Translations under genes and position numbers: made by a program
Source of the DNA: Ustilaginoidea virens
Lineage: Eukaryota > Ascomycota > Sordariomycetes > Hypocreales > Clavicipitaceae
Assembly (NCBI RefSeq): GCF_000687475.1
Contig: NC_057318.1
Span: 2,976,001 to 3,040,000, forward strand
Direction of reading: 5' to 3'
DNA length: 64,000 nt
Part shown: in pieces, positions 45,801-57,500 of the stretch
Numbering within the stretch: position 1 is the first letter of the stretch
How the letters are laid out: every line of letters starts with the position of its first letter
Notes under the pieces: model-generated
Database searches by the model: none
Seen by the model: only the letters and a program-made list of their open reading frames with translations
Told to the model about the DNA's origin: nothing

Positions 45801-48557
45801 GGTATAGGCCCTATTTCAAATGGCCTAGAGGGCAAATTCGACTTCCTACCGTCTTCCATTTTAGAGGGGGTAAATGCCGACCAAATCACCTTAGAAGAGC
45901 CTATCTGGAAGTCGCCTCGCCTAAATATGCCTATTTCAGGCTTAGCCGAGGGCACAGGCCTACCATAGGCCACGGATCCAATACAGCCCACGGGCCCACC
46001 ACAACCAATAGGCCTAATACAGCACATGGATCCACCACAACCAGTGGGCCTACCACCAATTGGCCCGCCATAGCACTCTGCAATATTTCCCAGCAATTCG
46101 CCATCTTTCAATTCCAAATCGCTTTAGCCTAACTTAGCTTTTCAGCTTAGGCAAAACGGTCCTTTTTTACCGGCTAAGGAATTTACGCCTTTTTCCCATA
46201 CAAAAAGGCTGCAAATGCTAGGAAATGCAGAAAGTTCTCATCACCAGGAATCTCAATCTTAGAGATTTTCCGAATCCATCACAAAAGTAGGCATAACCCA
46301 CACAAGTGAAAATTCTGACTTGCCCCACACAACAAATTTTCAATAGTCCGAATCTCAAAGCCCTATACATACTGATTTTCTGCGACTTTCCGACACAATA
46401 GATTCTGCCTTTTCGCCCGGCTTCCTAGTAAATGCAGCATTTCGCCATAGTAAAACGCTGCCTACACTAGAATATCTGAAATTCGAGAGTCTAGATATCG
46501 CCTTAAATAAGAGACCGTGGGAGAAAATATTTCGAGTATTAGAAAAGGTGCCTATTCAGCCATACTAGGTTAGGGCTACTAGGGGTAGAATTCGAGGAAG
46601 AATATAGCCATAGATACGAGATATGTAAGGTATCCTAGGTTATGGATACTATAGGTTACTTTTAGACCTACAGGCTGACTAATAGCCTAACCCACAGACT
46701 GACCAATAGTCTGACCAATAGTCTGACCTACAGACTGACTAATAGGGTGCTTTCCCACCCACCTAGCCGAAAAACGACTAGATTTTCGGATACCTAGGCA
46801 GCCCCCTAGAGGCTTCCACACAGGATTTCCACCCTTCCTATGCCTTTTACTAATAAATGCATGATATCTACTGTAAGGTAAAGGCTGCAAAACGGGCCCC
46901 AAAAGGTATACCTAATAGCTGGAAGGAAGTCTTATATAACCCACATAAGGATAGCTAGGTTAAGGCCTTATTTTTGGAATTCGAGCAATTAATCGACTTA
47001 AATGTCTTCTAATTTATACTAAAGACTAGTGTTCCTACTAGTAGGAAGATATTGTATAACCGGCCTGTTTTTCGTATAAAGAAAGATGCGAATAATAACC
47101 CGGTTAAATATAAGGCACGATTAGTTGTTAAAGGCTTTATGCAGATATCTAGGCAAGACTTTACGGAGACCTATGCCTCTACTTCGATCCCACCAATATA
47201 GAGGATTATCCTTGCTCTTACTGCTGCAAACAACTGGGAAATAGAGCAGATCGACTTTATTAGTGCCTTTCTAAATAGTGAACTACTGGAGACGATTTAT
47301 ATAGAGATTCCAGCTGGTTTTCTAGAATTTGCAGAAAGCCTACTCTCACCTAACCCAGCCTTATAGTCTGACTAGCAGCATCATCGACTTCTAGCCTTGC
47401 TTACTAAGGTTGGATATAACCCCTCTGCATCATAGGTCATACTGTTAAAGAAAGCCTTATATGGGCTAAAACAAGGCCCTCGCGAGTGGCAGTTACGGTT
47501 AAAAGACCTTCTAGTGCAAGAGGGTTTTAAGCTATTACTTTCTAATACTGCCGTCTTCTATAATAAAGGAACGCATACCTTTATTGTGACCTATGTGGAT
47601 GACTGCTTGATTGTCGGTCCGGACCTTAGCTATATTGACCAGCTTAAGGCCAAATTCCATAAGGTTTATACTATAGAAGACCGAGGACCTGCCTCCTTCT
47701 TTCTTAGAGTGCAGATTATTAGGGATAGAGAAAAGGGCCTGTTATGGCTGCACCAATCGCAATTTATTGCGGAAGTCCTTAAGAAATTCAACCTTAAGGA
47801 TGCACGACCGCATCTAATCCTACTACAGCCCGGTATACTTGCTGAGTCTGAGGCTGGTAATATGCCGCTGGATGCTAGTAATCAATACTTATTCTAGCAG
47901 CTAGTAGGAACAGCGATATGGTTAATGATGATGTTAAGACCTGACCTTGCCTTTCCAACGTAATACCTGTCACGATATATACAACAGGCTTCCACTATAC
48001 AGCTTAATACTGCTAAAGGCACTTTTCGCTACTTAGCTGGTACGGCAAATACAGCCATTTATTACCAAGCCGCTAAAGCTACCGTAGTATTAGCTGCTTT
48101 TTCTGATAGCGATTTTGCTAGGTGCCGGCTGACTTCGAAGTCTACTGGTGGTTATCTTACTACTTTGAATGGTGGGCCTATTAGCTAGAGGTCAAAACGG
48201 TCTTCGACTATGGTTTTATTAGCGCTTAAAGCCGAGTCTAATGCAATGTTTAAAGCGATTCGCGAAGTGGAGTGGATATCTAATTTATTTAAAAAAATCC
48301 AGGTCGATATTCAACGCCCGATACCATTATACTGCGATAACCAAGGGTCTATTTCTAACGCAAATGACCCAAATCAGCATGCCCGCACTAAGCATACCTT
48401 GCTTAAATTCCGGTATATACGTGAGAAGGCCTACGGTAGCCTAGTAAAAATATCTTATTTACCCACGACAGATATGCCTGCGGATGGACTTACCAAACCA
48501 CTCCCAAGCCCGAAATTTCCCATATTTCGGCAATTATTAGGGCTGCAATCCCTATAA
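42852..48557 (+). pseudogene. C2 gag-pol polyprotein, single frame with RIP nonsense codons
   Basis: ATG at 42852 to TAA at 48557 is one frame of 1,902 codons. I see no frameshift and no TGA; internal stops are TAG/TAA where Gln is expected. Gag runs to about 44070 with a Lys-rich end, and no zinc knuckle is evident. Protease has Asp-Thr-Gly-Ser at 44229. The GAG-pre-integrase and zinc region (44910-45045) has lost its Cys pair to Tyr. The integrase core (45090-45320) has Leu-Ile-Asp-Arg-Lys-Ser and Asn-Gly-Gly-Lys-Glu. A long Pro/Gln-rich linker runs 45850-46770. Reverse transcriptase spans 46960-47900 with Tyr-Val-Asp-Asp intact at 47592-47603. RNase H has Tyr-Cys-Asp-Asn near 48330. As it stands it cannot make a full polyprotein. 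Confidence 0.93.
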
Positions 48558-48624
48558 TTTTTTCTTCTTTTTTACGGGACTTCTTTCTTTTATTCTAACG
48601 CTAGGATTAGCCATATTGCTAATC

Positions 48625-48632
48625 AGAGGGGG
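48625..48632 (+). other. C2 polypurine tract
   Basis: AGAGGGGG immediately before the 3' LTR, the standard plus-strand primer position. Confidence 0.85.
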
Positions 48633-49337
48633 TGTTGAAATCAGCGCCTTTTTAGCTGTATTTTGGTACTGGTCTCGCTACCGTACGACATCTCTACGTT
48701 GAGATATCGCGGTGGCTATACCAGGCGCTATAGTGGGGCATAGCGCCCCACAACGCCGATTACAGTGGGCCACAGCGCCGGTCACGGCACCGGCACAGCG
48801 CCCCACAGCCGGCCACAGCGGCCGGTCACAGCGGGCCACAAGGGCCCACAACAGGCGGCGCATTTCTACGGAATTACCAAATAGGCAAACCAGCACTTTC
48901 GGCCTTCTACATACAGTCACCCGCTACACCGGTCATTTACGGCAGACCGATATAGGGCTTCCGGCCCGTACGGCAGGCTGTTATAGGGCATCCGGCACAC
49001 CGCTATAAGCCACTGGGCTTGGTTGGGTAGGCATTGGGTAGGATATTGGGCACGGTTGGGCAGACCGACTTTTCGTCGGGTTTTTCGCTATTTTTGCGGT
49101 TTTTCATTATTTTCAACCACTTTTTCAAGATGGTAGAAATATGCCCAAAATTCCCTCTTTCTAGCTAGAATAGTCACCAACAATTAGAATCAGATTTCCC
49201 TGACATCTTTGCTCTGGTCAACCTCTTGTGCACTTTAAATCTTTAACCAGCTCTTTGTTTTATTCTGCAACGCCTTGTATGCCACTGTCGGTATCCAGTA
49301 TATTTCCAACAGTGTTCTGAATCACTATTTTGCAATA
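48633..49337 (+). repeat. C2 3' LTR
   Basis: 705 bp, same length as the 5' LTR, followed by ATTAT. It keeps CpA at many sites where the 5' LTR has TpA, so the two LTRs were mutated unequally. Confidence 0.95.
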
Positions 49338-49342
49338 ATTAT

Positions 49343-50880
49343 TGCCTTTAGGCTTAGACTGCTTTATTCTAATAAGGGGATCTCTCTTAATTTAGGCGGG
49401 AGGCCGCTATATAGGCAAGCCTATTTCTCTAGAGACTATAAGTTGGCATTCTATATAATTACTTTATTAAGGGCCTCTCGCTATAATTAGCGCTATTCCT
49501 CCTAGATGATATAGGACTAGGTCGCTCCCGCTTCTTAAGTAGCGCTAAGGTTCTCTAGGGTATAGCATACTACTTATTTTTAGTAGGCCTTTTTTATTAC
49601 TATTTAGGCCATCTTAGCATAAAAATTCCACTAGGGCTCTATATTAGGAGCTTTAGGTGCCCTCTTTAGTACTATAATATCGGCGATACTCTAAAGTTAG
49701 CTAGTAAGCTATTCGGCGTATATATCTATCTTAGTAAGGGAGTAGAGTAGGGCTTTAGTATAATAGGTAATAAATCGGTTTTTTGCTTCGGCTTAAGTAA
49801 GGTATTAGTTAAAAGACTTTTAGCCGTTCTTTAAAGGGGGGGCTTTTATGCAATAGTTATTAATCTTAATATATATAAGCTAGGAGATATAATCAGACCT
49901 AATAAAATTAGTATTTCCAAGATATTTAACTATAATATCTGGTATAACCTATATATAGTCGATAGTGCTGCTTCTCTTTCCTAGGGCCCTTTTTATTACC
50001 TTACTGTAAAAAGTGATTAGCCTAAGCCGCTACTATATCGTAAGTTTAAAGAGAGTATTAATACTAGATAAGGTCTAGTCTAGGCTATCCTAAAAAGGGT
50101 GGTATATATTAAAATCCCTAATAAAGGCACTATAGAGGTAAAGTAGGAGCTTAGCAAGCGTAATAAAAAGGGTTATCTAATTTAGTTTATAGCCTAAAGA
50201 GTAGATAGAGTAGATATCGGTATATAATAGGGAAATCTTATACTAATTGGTTCCTTTATCGCTAGACTATATGCCGGGCCTATGCCGCTTATAGATATAT
50301 ATCGCTATTCTCCCGCTATATGCTACTAATATATATCTTCTAAAGCTAGGGCTTAGTAGGGTCTATCTAGGCATAGTGGGTTCTTAGATCGCTATAATAT
50401 TAGGCTCGCGCTAATAATAAAATGCCAGTCTTATAAGGGTAGTTTTCTTCTATATATTCTAATAGAGGACTATTATTATATAGATAATCGCAAGGGGGTT
50501 AATAGCAATAGCATATTAGAGGTGGCTATAGGTTAGGCATCTAGGGCAGGTACGGTTGTATTATAGTCTTATATAAGGGCGGCTCAGAGGAAGGCGGTAA
50601 TACTACTATCGGCCCTAATATAGGGGGTCCTATTAATGCTTCCGACCGGTCGGCCTTATTTCTAGGGGAAGGGCTCGCATAAAGGAGATCCGCTAGCTAT
50701 ATAGTAGCGGCCCTAGTCCGCAATTGGGATAGTATTAGCGTCTAATGCTATATATAAGGCGAAAAGCCTTAGTCTATCGCTATAGGAATTTCTAGCTTTT
50801 TCCTATTATTCGTTCGCTACTTTATAGAGGTAGGACTATACCGGGTATAATCCGTAATAATTAAGGCAGGATTCGCATTA
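49343..50880 (-). pseudogene. L2 ORF2 relic, N-terminal part (endonuclease and start of reverse transcriptase)
   Basis: Minus strand, collinear with L1 20500-21830. C2 sits at the entry to the reverse transcriptase domain. The endonuclease region is degraded; I can place it by alignment with L1 (for example the CTATATATAGTCGATAGTGCTGC block at 49950, equivalent to L1 21110) more than by catalytic residues. Confidence 0.7.
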
Positions 50881-51960
50881 GTTCTATATAGTAGCTAGGC
50901 AGCTTTAATCGCTATCTAGGTGGCATTTAAAGCCATACTAGCTATAGTAAGCTGCCGCTACGCAATATATAGCGATATAGCTGAATTTAAAGCAATTATA
51001 GTACTAGCGAGGGTATATAGTATTATTATAAGGTTCGGCTTCGAATATCTCTATTTAGTATACAATGCCGGCTTTATAAAGCTTATTTATAAGGTCGATA
51101 GAATCTACCCCTATAATTAAAGGCGCTTGCATTATGGTCCCCCTAGGGCAATAAGGGGAGACCTTAGTAAAGCCCTCTCTATTAGCTTTAGTAAGATTCG
51201 ATTAGATATCTTCTATTATAGTATTTACGGTATAATAGGTCGGGAAGCTTTTAACGATAATACTAAATAAGTATCGATTAGGTTCCGCCTCCTAGCTAAA
51301 GGCGGGGTATACCTAGGTTATATCTATAGTATACTTTATTTTTTCTTCTTTAAAGATAATAATCATATCGCCACTATAGAGCCTATAGGCTGTAACTACT
51401 ATTCCCTTGGCGGTAGCCCTATTAACTGTATTAACGATTTCGATTGGAGTGCAATTTTAAAGGATTTCGCTAATAGTATTTCCTTTAATAAGGACTTCGC
51501 GGTAGATATAAGGGGGTACCGCAAGAGGAGCTAGGCTATATTAAGGTAGTATAGCGGCTGTAAGCCCTTATATAGCGATAGACGCCTATATAGTAGGGGC
51601 TGCAGTAGGTTTTAGGAGATTCTATATAGCCTTATTAACTACAGTCTCGATCGTCTATATAAGGGTTCCAATAAGGGTATAGATATTGCCCGGGTCGGCC
51701 TCTTGCCAGGCAGTCTCTACTATAAAGTTTATAGCCTCTTGCATTCTTCCCAATACCGCTAAGGGAATATAGTCCTAAAGCTCTTTTATGAAATCTATAA
51801 TAATATTGGCTATTAATCGCTTCCGCCCTTAGGTAGGTTCGGTCTCAGACTAGTTGCGCTATATGCTATTCGCGATCATAGTATTAGGGTTATAGCGGCT
51901 GTATATTATGCCGCCCCTATTCCCTTTATCGATATCTATTACTTTATCTGCGCCTGCCGC
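50880..51960 (-). pseudogene. L2 ORF1 relic (gag-like)
   Basis: Minus-strand region upstream of ORF2, equivalent in place to L1 21840-23060. The alignment includes the Ser/Gln-rich N-terminal part and the zinc-knuckle area near 50900-51000, but Cys codons are mostly lost. The 66-residue plus-strand ORF at 50920-51120 lies opposite these knuckles and is a shadow. Confidence 0.6.
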
Positions 51961-52092
51961 GCCTACTCTTTGGACGCGATGCGCTATAGGTAAGGGGGGT
52001 AAATAGACGAGAAAAAGCGATTGGAAATGTTAGAATTAATTTTAGAGGCGGTTCTGTGCCGCTACCTAGGTGCGGGCGAAATCGCGAGCTTC

Positions 52093-52107
52093 AAAGATAA
52101 ACTATAT
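52093..52107. repeat. L2 target-site duplication, right copy
   Basis: AAAGATAAACTATAT, matching 38227-38241. Confidence 0.9.
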
Positions 52108-52463
52108 CGGGTCTAGTAAAAGGCTATAATAAATAGAGAATAATGATTCCTTATAAAAATAAAGACTAAAAAGTAGATTATAAATTATACCCTAAATACA
52201 TATAAAGCGCTATTCTACTAGGGCTAGATTTAGCTCCCTTTGTTTAAGCTGCTAATAACTATAGTAATCTAACGATATTATAACTCCCCTACTATAGGGC
52301 ACCTAAGGAAAAATATAACCTTCTAACTACTATAATAAGACTACTACTTTAATAGTATATCGTCTAAAGTAGCTTAGTTTATTCGGAATTATTAATACTA
52401 TAGGGCATATAAGAGCTATTAATTACGATAAAGCTTACTCTAGCTTTTACTAATCTTAGATTA
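52108..52463 (+). pseudogene. G3 integrase relic, N-terminal part
   Basis: Resumes G3 pol after L2. Collinear with G1 24480-24790 (the integrase zinc region, with the Tyr-Arg-Arg-Ala-Tyr-Lys block near 52390). G4 interrupts at 52463; the reading continues at 59841. Confidence 0.78.
52459..52463. repeat. G4 target-site duplication, left copy (GATTA)
   Basis: GATTA before 52464 and again at 59836-59840. G3 integrase is collinear across the join. Confidence 0.9.
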
Positions 52464-52716
52464 TATAAAGGACTGGCCCTAGGACTACTGCAAATAGGCA
52501 TCGAATGAATATATTAAATAGACTAAAGAGGAAAAAGAGAGGACCCGAATAAGGGGCCTCTCAAATGCCTATTTATCCCTATATGGTATAGGTTAGGGTC
52601 CTAGCGTAGTCCCATAACCCCATGCCGTTAACCTATCTAACCTTGCCTAGGCTAGGCACAAGCGTAGCCCGAATCCTAGCTATATTATAGCGCGGGCGTA
52701 GCCCGAGCCTGTTATA
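52464..52716 (-). repeat. G4 3' LTR
   Basis: 253 bp. Plus-strand start is TATAAAGGACTGG and end CCTGTTATA. It carries TTAAATAGACT at 52514-52524, the partner of the primer site, and the duplicated hairpin motif. Confidence 0.92.
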
Positions 52717-52730
52717 TACCCCCCTCTTCT
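52717..52730 (-). other. G4 polypurine tract
   Basis: The minus strand reads AGAAGAGGGGGGTA directly before the 3' LTR. Confidence 0.8.
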
Positions 52731-53081
52731 ATATTGCAATCGGATTAATTATATCTTATAATCCCCCCTTTCTCCGCGCAGACTAATAAAGTTGCTAGGA
52801 TTTTCATTACGATACCCTTAAGTTGTAAAAGCGGTATATATCTATATAGGTATCAGGCTCGGCTTATACAATTAGAGGATTCATAAGGTGGTCAACCTAG
52901 GTGTAATATAGTAAAAACATATTAAAGTCTGGCATTATATCGCTAGCTAGAGACCGCTTACAATAGCTGGAAGTATCGTAAAAAATTTTCCGCTAGCTAT
53001 TAATAAGAGATCCCTTTAGGTAAGGGTATTTTTCCCCTCGCGCCTATTCTTCTTGCCTCTTCTTCTTGCCTCTTCCTTCCT

Positions 53082-54545
53082 ATAGCTACTATAATTATTA
53101 TCGGTATTGTAATTATAAATATTATCCTCTGCTTAGGGTTTAAACGTTAGAGCTAATCGTCGATAAGACTATACTCTATTCCTATTATTTATAAGCCTAT
53201 ATATTAATTCTAACCCGATCTAACTCTATAGATTTTCTTAATTAACTATATTAAGACCTAATTATATCCGATTCGAACCCTAGTAGCGGTCCTACCGTAA
53301 GCGGTATTAATACCCCTATAGATCCCAATATTATAGAGATCCTATAACCTATAAGCGGACTATTTTTAGTGTATCTTAACCTATTAGAGACTAGGCCGAA
53401 GCTATAATACGCTATAGGCAATTACCTATTTAAAGGTAATTCATCTAATAAAGAGTATAAATACGCCTATAATAAAGAGTTCTTATATAAGCAGTACAAT
53501 AAGAAAATGCAATCGATTAGAGTTTTCTCTATTTATAAGCAAAAGGGCAAAAGTAAGGTATATACCTACTACTAGAGTACATATAGCTTATATATCTAGC
53601 TAGACTTTAAGCTAGCTAGGAATTTAAAGCTCTAATAGATCTACCGAGTATAAATAAAAGCCTATAAGGATAGAATAGCTATTATTAAGTATATATAACC
53701 TGCGATGATAATGATTAAAGCTTAAACTGCTATCTTTTTGCCCTTCTTTTAGGCCCTTAACGACTAATAGCATTATATTATAGCCGCTAACTAAATAACC
53801 TTTTGTATCCTATATCTTACCTTTAGGTCCTATAGTACCGCTAAAGAGATTTCGGCCGGTATCTCTTAGGCTATAACTTCCTTCTACTAATAAACTAGGT
53901 TAATTATCAATCTAGCTCCTATATTAAGTATTATATAGGATACCTAAAGGGAAGCCTAGGAGTATTACTCCTATATAGAGAGGTTCCTAGCGGCCTTTAT
54001 ATATCCTCATTTAAAACCCCTACTAGCTCGCCCTATATTACTATACTACCCTAAGGCGCTGCCTATATATAGGCAGGAAGTATAAGCTTATCTAGAAGCT
54101 TATATATAGTATCTATAGCTATCTTCGCATTAGCTACTACCACCGATACTACTATCGCAGCCGCCATTATAGTAATCCTAGCCGCTATTATAGTAGTCTT
54201 AGCCGCTGCCGCCCTATCCCCCGCTATATACCCTATAGCATTCAGTTCGGGCCTTATTATAGCCCCCTCTTTATTCGCCCTATAGTGCGTCTCTTAAGAT
54301 ACTATCCTATTATAGGTAGATAGGCAATTATCCGCGCCTAAACTATTCGCTATATGCGTATTTAAACTCCTAAGGGTATTATCCTAAGGGCTACTTATAA
54401 TAACCATAGCCGCCTCTAAAGTATACCGACCTATATAATGCTAGGGAGAGCCTATATAAAGGCGAATAATATAGCTATAAAGCCAGAGAGGGGGATAGGT
54501 AGTACTAACCTAAAGGAGGGGCATACTAGTGCCGATATTATTATT
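53082..54545 (+). pseudogene. G4 antisense ORF (aORF), counterpart of the G1 aORF
   Basis: Antisense to pol. A pyrimidine tract (53040-53080: repeated CTTCTTGCCT) precedes ATAGCTACTATAATT, aligned with ATGTCTACTATTACT of G1, so the original ATG was probably here. One frame from about 53084 reads well over some 480 codons. It has Asp-Ser-Asn-Pro-Ser-Ser-Gly-Pro-Thr near 53275, a block Leu-Tyr-Lys-Gln-Tyr-Asn-Lys-Lys-x3-Ile-Arg-x-Phe near 53485-53530 matched in G1, a helical middle and a Pro/Gln/Tyr-rich C-terminus (54140-54440). The putative Met is in another frame, so an intron or indel is likely. TAA/TAG at former Gln. No known domain recognised. Confidence 0.55.
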
Positions 54546-54599
54546 ATTTTTTTTTTTGATTTAAAAGGTATTTAGAATTTTTTTTTTTTTTTAGGTAGG

Positions 54600-57500
54600 T
54601 ATTTAACATCGTTTATTAGTCTAATAGACCCTATTTCGGGACCTAGCTAGGCCTATTATAAGTCCTAATATCCCCCTATTTAGCCTTAAATATTTCTCAT
54701 ATGGTAGTATCTTTAAAGTTTTCTAGGGGTTCCTATATCGGTAAGTCGTACCCTTTCTACTTTATAAGTATATTATGCTTCTATCCTCGGCCCTATATAT
54801 TTTTTACTATAAGTATTTCTTTAACCTTATACTCCTTATATAGGTTTATAAAGTCTTAGGGGAGGATAAATAGGGGCCTAAGTTATATATCGGTTATTAC
54901 TTAATTAGGTAATAGATCGAAAGCGGCTTATTTAATTAGGTTAATATAGAAAACTAGATAAATGCCTTATAGGATATTAAGCTAGATATTAAGTAATAAT
55001 AAGACGGTAATAATAGTATATTTAGTAAAGACCTAATCAAGCTTTTTATATAGGCAGTTCGTTTTAATATTCTAGAGGTTTAATTATATCTAGTTATTAA
55101 CCTAAAAGCGCTTGGCCGGGCATTATAAATAATTAGTAGTATCTTGCTATTATTATTATCTAAAAGCAATAGTAGCTTAGGCTAATTCCTATCCCTCTTT
55201 AAAGTTACTAAAAAAGAGGGCTATATGCCTTTTTAGGGTAATTAAGCTTAAGATTACCTCTAAAGGCAAAAAAGCGATAATTAGAATATTAAACCTATTA
55301 AGCAGCCGGTTTAGGCTAAACCCAGTAATAGATAATATCTAATTATTTAATACAAGCTAATATACCGCGAGATAGTATAGCTAATTATACTAATTAAAGG
55401 AAACTATAATATAGAAGACCGCTTATACCTCTTAGTTTATTTGCTTTATACTACTATCGGTTTAAGAGTGGTATGCTATTAATAGAAGTTGCTTAATCCC
55501 GATTGATTTATATAGTATAGACTAAAATTAGCCTATTTAGTCTGAACCTTAATCGCTAATAATCTCCTTAAGGAAGCTATAGAAGTGCTACTAATACTAT
55601 TAGAAGCGTTTTATATAGTCTTCTGCTTTTATTAAGTATATAACCTTAAGCTAGATATACTTCGATAAGCGGTTTATAATCACTATAAGAAATCGTAGGT
55701 CGGAGGTATTATAGGTAGGAAGATTAGTTATAAAGTCGACTAATATCTATAACCAAAAATAGTCTATAATTAGTAGCGGTTATAATAGGCCTTAGTGTAA
55801 TTAGCGGCTCTTATGCACCTTATAGCATTAGCAGTTCTAAATATATTTTACTACCTTAAATAATATATTATCGAAGTAATAATCCTATTGCAATAGTTAA
55901 AAGATAGTATTTTTCCCTAGGTAGCCCGCTATAGGCAAATTATAGTAGCATTAGATTACTATAGTAATTAAGGGTTTAAATGATGGAAGCTATACCTATA
56001 TCCGGTAAAAGAGTATGCTATATACATTTAGGGTATAATTAGCAATTTATTCTTATATTGCTACCTCTGCTGGAAATCGTTGTTTTTTATTTATAATTGC
56101 TATTTATTAGGCCTAATATATACTATCTTTAGATATCGCTTAATCTTAAATAACTTAAAGGTAGGAGTTAGTAAAGATATATAGGCTATAAGGTAGGGTA
56201 GTCTTTAAGGCTAAAATTAGTCTTATTTCGCCTTTTATTTTATCTTTATTGAGTGCTAAAATAGATAGTAATTTTAGGATCTAGCCGATTTATAGTTTTA
56301 CCCTATCTGCTTTTTATTCCTATCGAGAAAGTATATTAGGGCATTAGGCTTATAACCTTAGCTTATATCGAAAATAAAAGTTAAAGAGCGCTAGAGTTTT
56401 AGCTTATTAGGCTTATCGCTTAGATATTTCTTATAATCGGGCGAAATACTCTAAATTCTTATAGTTAGTAAAAATAATAAAGGGGGAGGCTACTAAGCGG
56501 AATTCTATTAACTATACCTTAAGGCAAAAGATAATAATAAAGAGTTCCTTATTATATATAATATAGTTCTATTCTATATCCGATAAGCGAATAGAATAAT
56601 AGGGTAGAGTATACTATCTTTCCCGACCTATAATAGATAGCTACTAAAGGCTATATTAGAACTATTTACCTTAAAGACTATCTTTTTATTAGGGTCCTAT
56701 TAAGCGAGAACTAGAAATAATATAAAGTACTACTTAAGCGCTTAAAATACCGCCTTTTCTTTATCTAATTATTAGAATAGGACCCTTTTTTTTATTAACC
56801 TAACTAAAGGGTTGATAAAATGGGAAAAGTCTAGGATAAAATCGCGGTAGAAATTGGTAAAACTAAGGAAACTATAAATGCCTTTTAATTTTATAGGTGC
56901 TTCCTAGTTCTAAATAGCTTTAATCTTTTTAGGATCTAAATAGATTTCCTTTCTAGCCGTTACAATATATCTTAAGTATTAGACTTCTTTTACTATAAAG
57001 TCGTATTTATTAAGATCTAAATTTAAGCCAGCCTTTTATAATTATCGAAAGACTTCCTTAATACGCCCTATATAGTCTACCTTTAATCCCCTAATATAGA
57101 TTAAAATATTAATAAGGTAGGTAATTATAAAATCTCTTAGTGTATTCCTTAAGGCCCTATTAATATATCTCTAAAAGGTTATAAGGGCTTTAGTTAGGTT
57201 AAATAGTATAATAAGCCATTCAAATAATCCGAATCATATATAGAATATAGTTAAGTGCTTATCGCCCTCTATAATATATATCTTATAGAATGCTATACGT
57301 ATATTAACTTTAGTAAACTATTTCGCTTAGGATAAGGATTGTAAAATCTCTTTAATTAAAGGCAAGGGGTATTAGTCTTAGATTGTAACCTTATTAAGGG
57401 CCTAATAGTCGATATAAAAACGCTACCTACTATTCCCCTTTCTAGCTAATAGGACTAATACCGCTACTAATAAAGAGCTTATATAAATCCATTTTTTATC

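Larger units (their letters stand above)
41867..49337 (+). mobile_element. C2: nearly complete, lightly RIP-mutated Ty1/copia element nested in L2
   Basis: 7,471 bp with 705-bp LTRs, ATTAT duplications, a primer-binding site matching the initiator-Met tRNA anticodon arm, one gag-pol frame and a polypurine tract. CpA and TpG are still frequent and long open stretches remain, so it has seen far less RIP than its hosts L2 and G3 and is probably the youngest insertion in the window. LTR differences (more than 20 by eye) are all transitions. Confidence 0.95.
38242..52092 (-). mobile_element. L2: second LINE family, minus strand, host of C2
   Basis: Bounded by a 15-bp duplication. The tail on the minus strand is a (TAA)n-like run at 38242-38256. 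After removing C2 (7.5 kb) it is about 6.4 kb. It shares with L1 the 5' end block GGTGCGGGCGAAATCGCGA (52068-52086; L1 near 23200), the ORF1/ORF2 order on the minus strand, and a plus-strand gene in the 3' region. Its sequence is clearly diverged from L1, so it is a separate family with the same architecture. Confidence 0.88.

Noticed and set aside
45788..46117. 109-residue minus-strand ORF with Gly/Pro/Cys-rich repeats
   Set aside because: Antisense of the Pro/Gln-rich linker of C2 gag-pol, whose sense frame is continuous.
50920..51120. 66-residue plus-strand ORF
   Set aside because: Antisense of the L2 ORF1 region equivalent to the zinc knuckles in L1.
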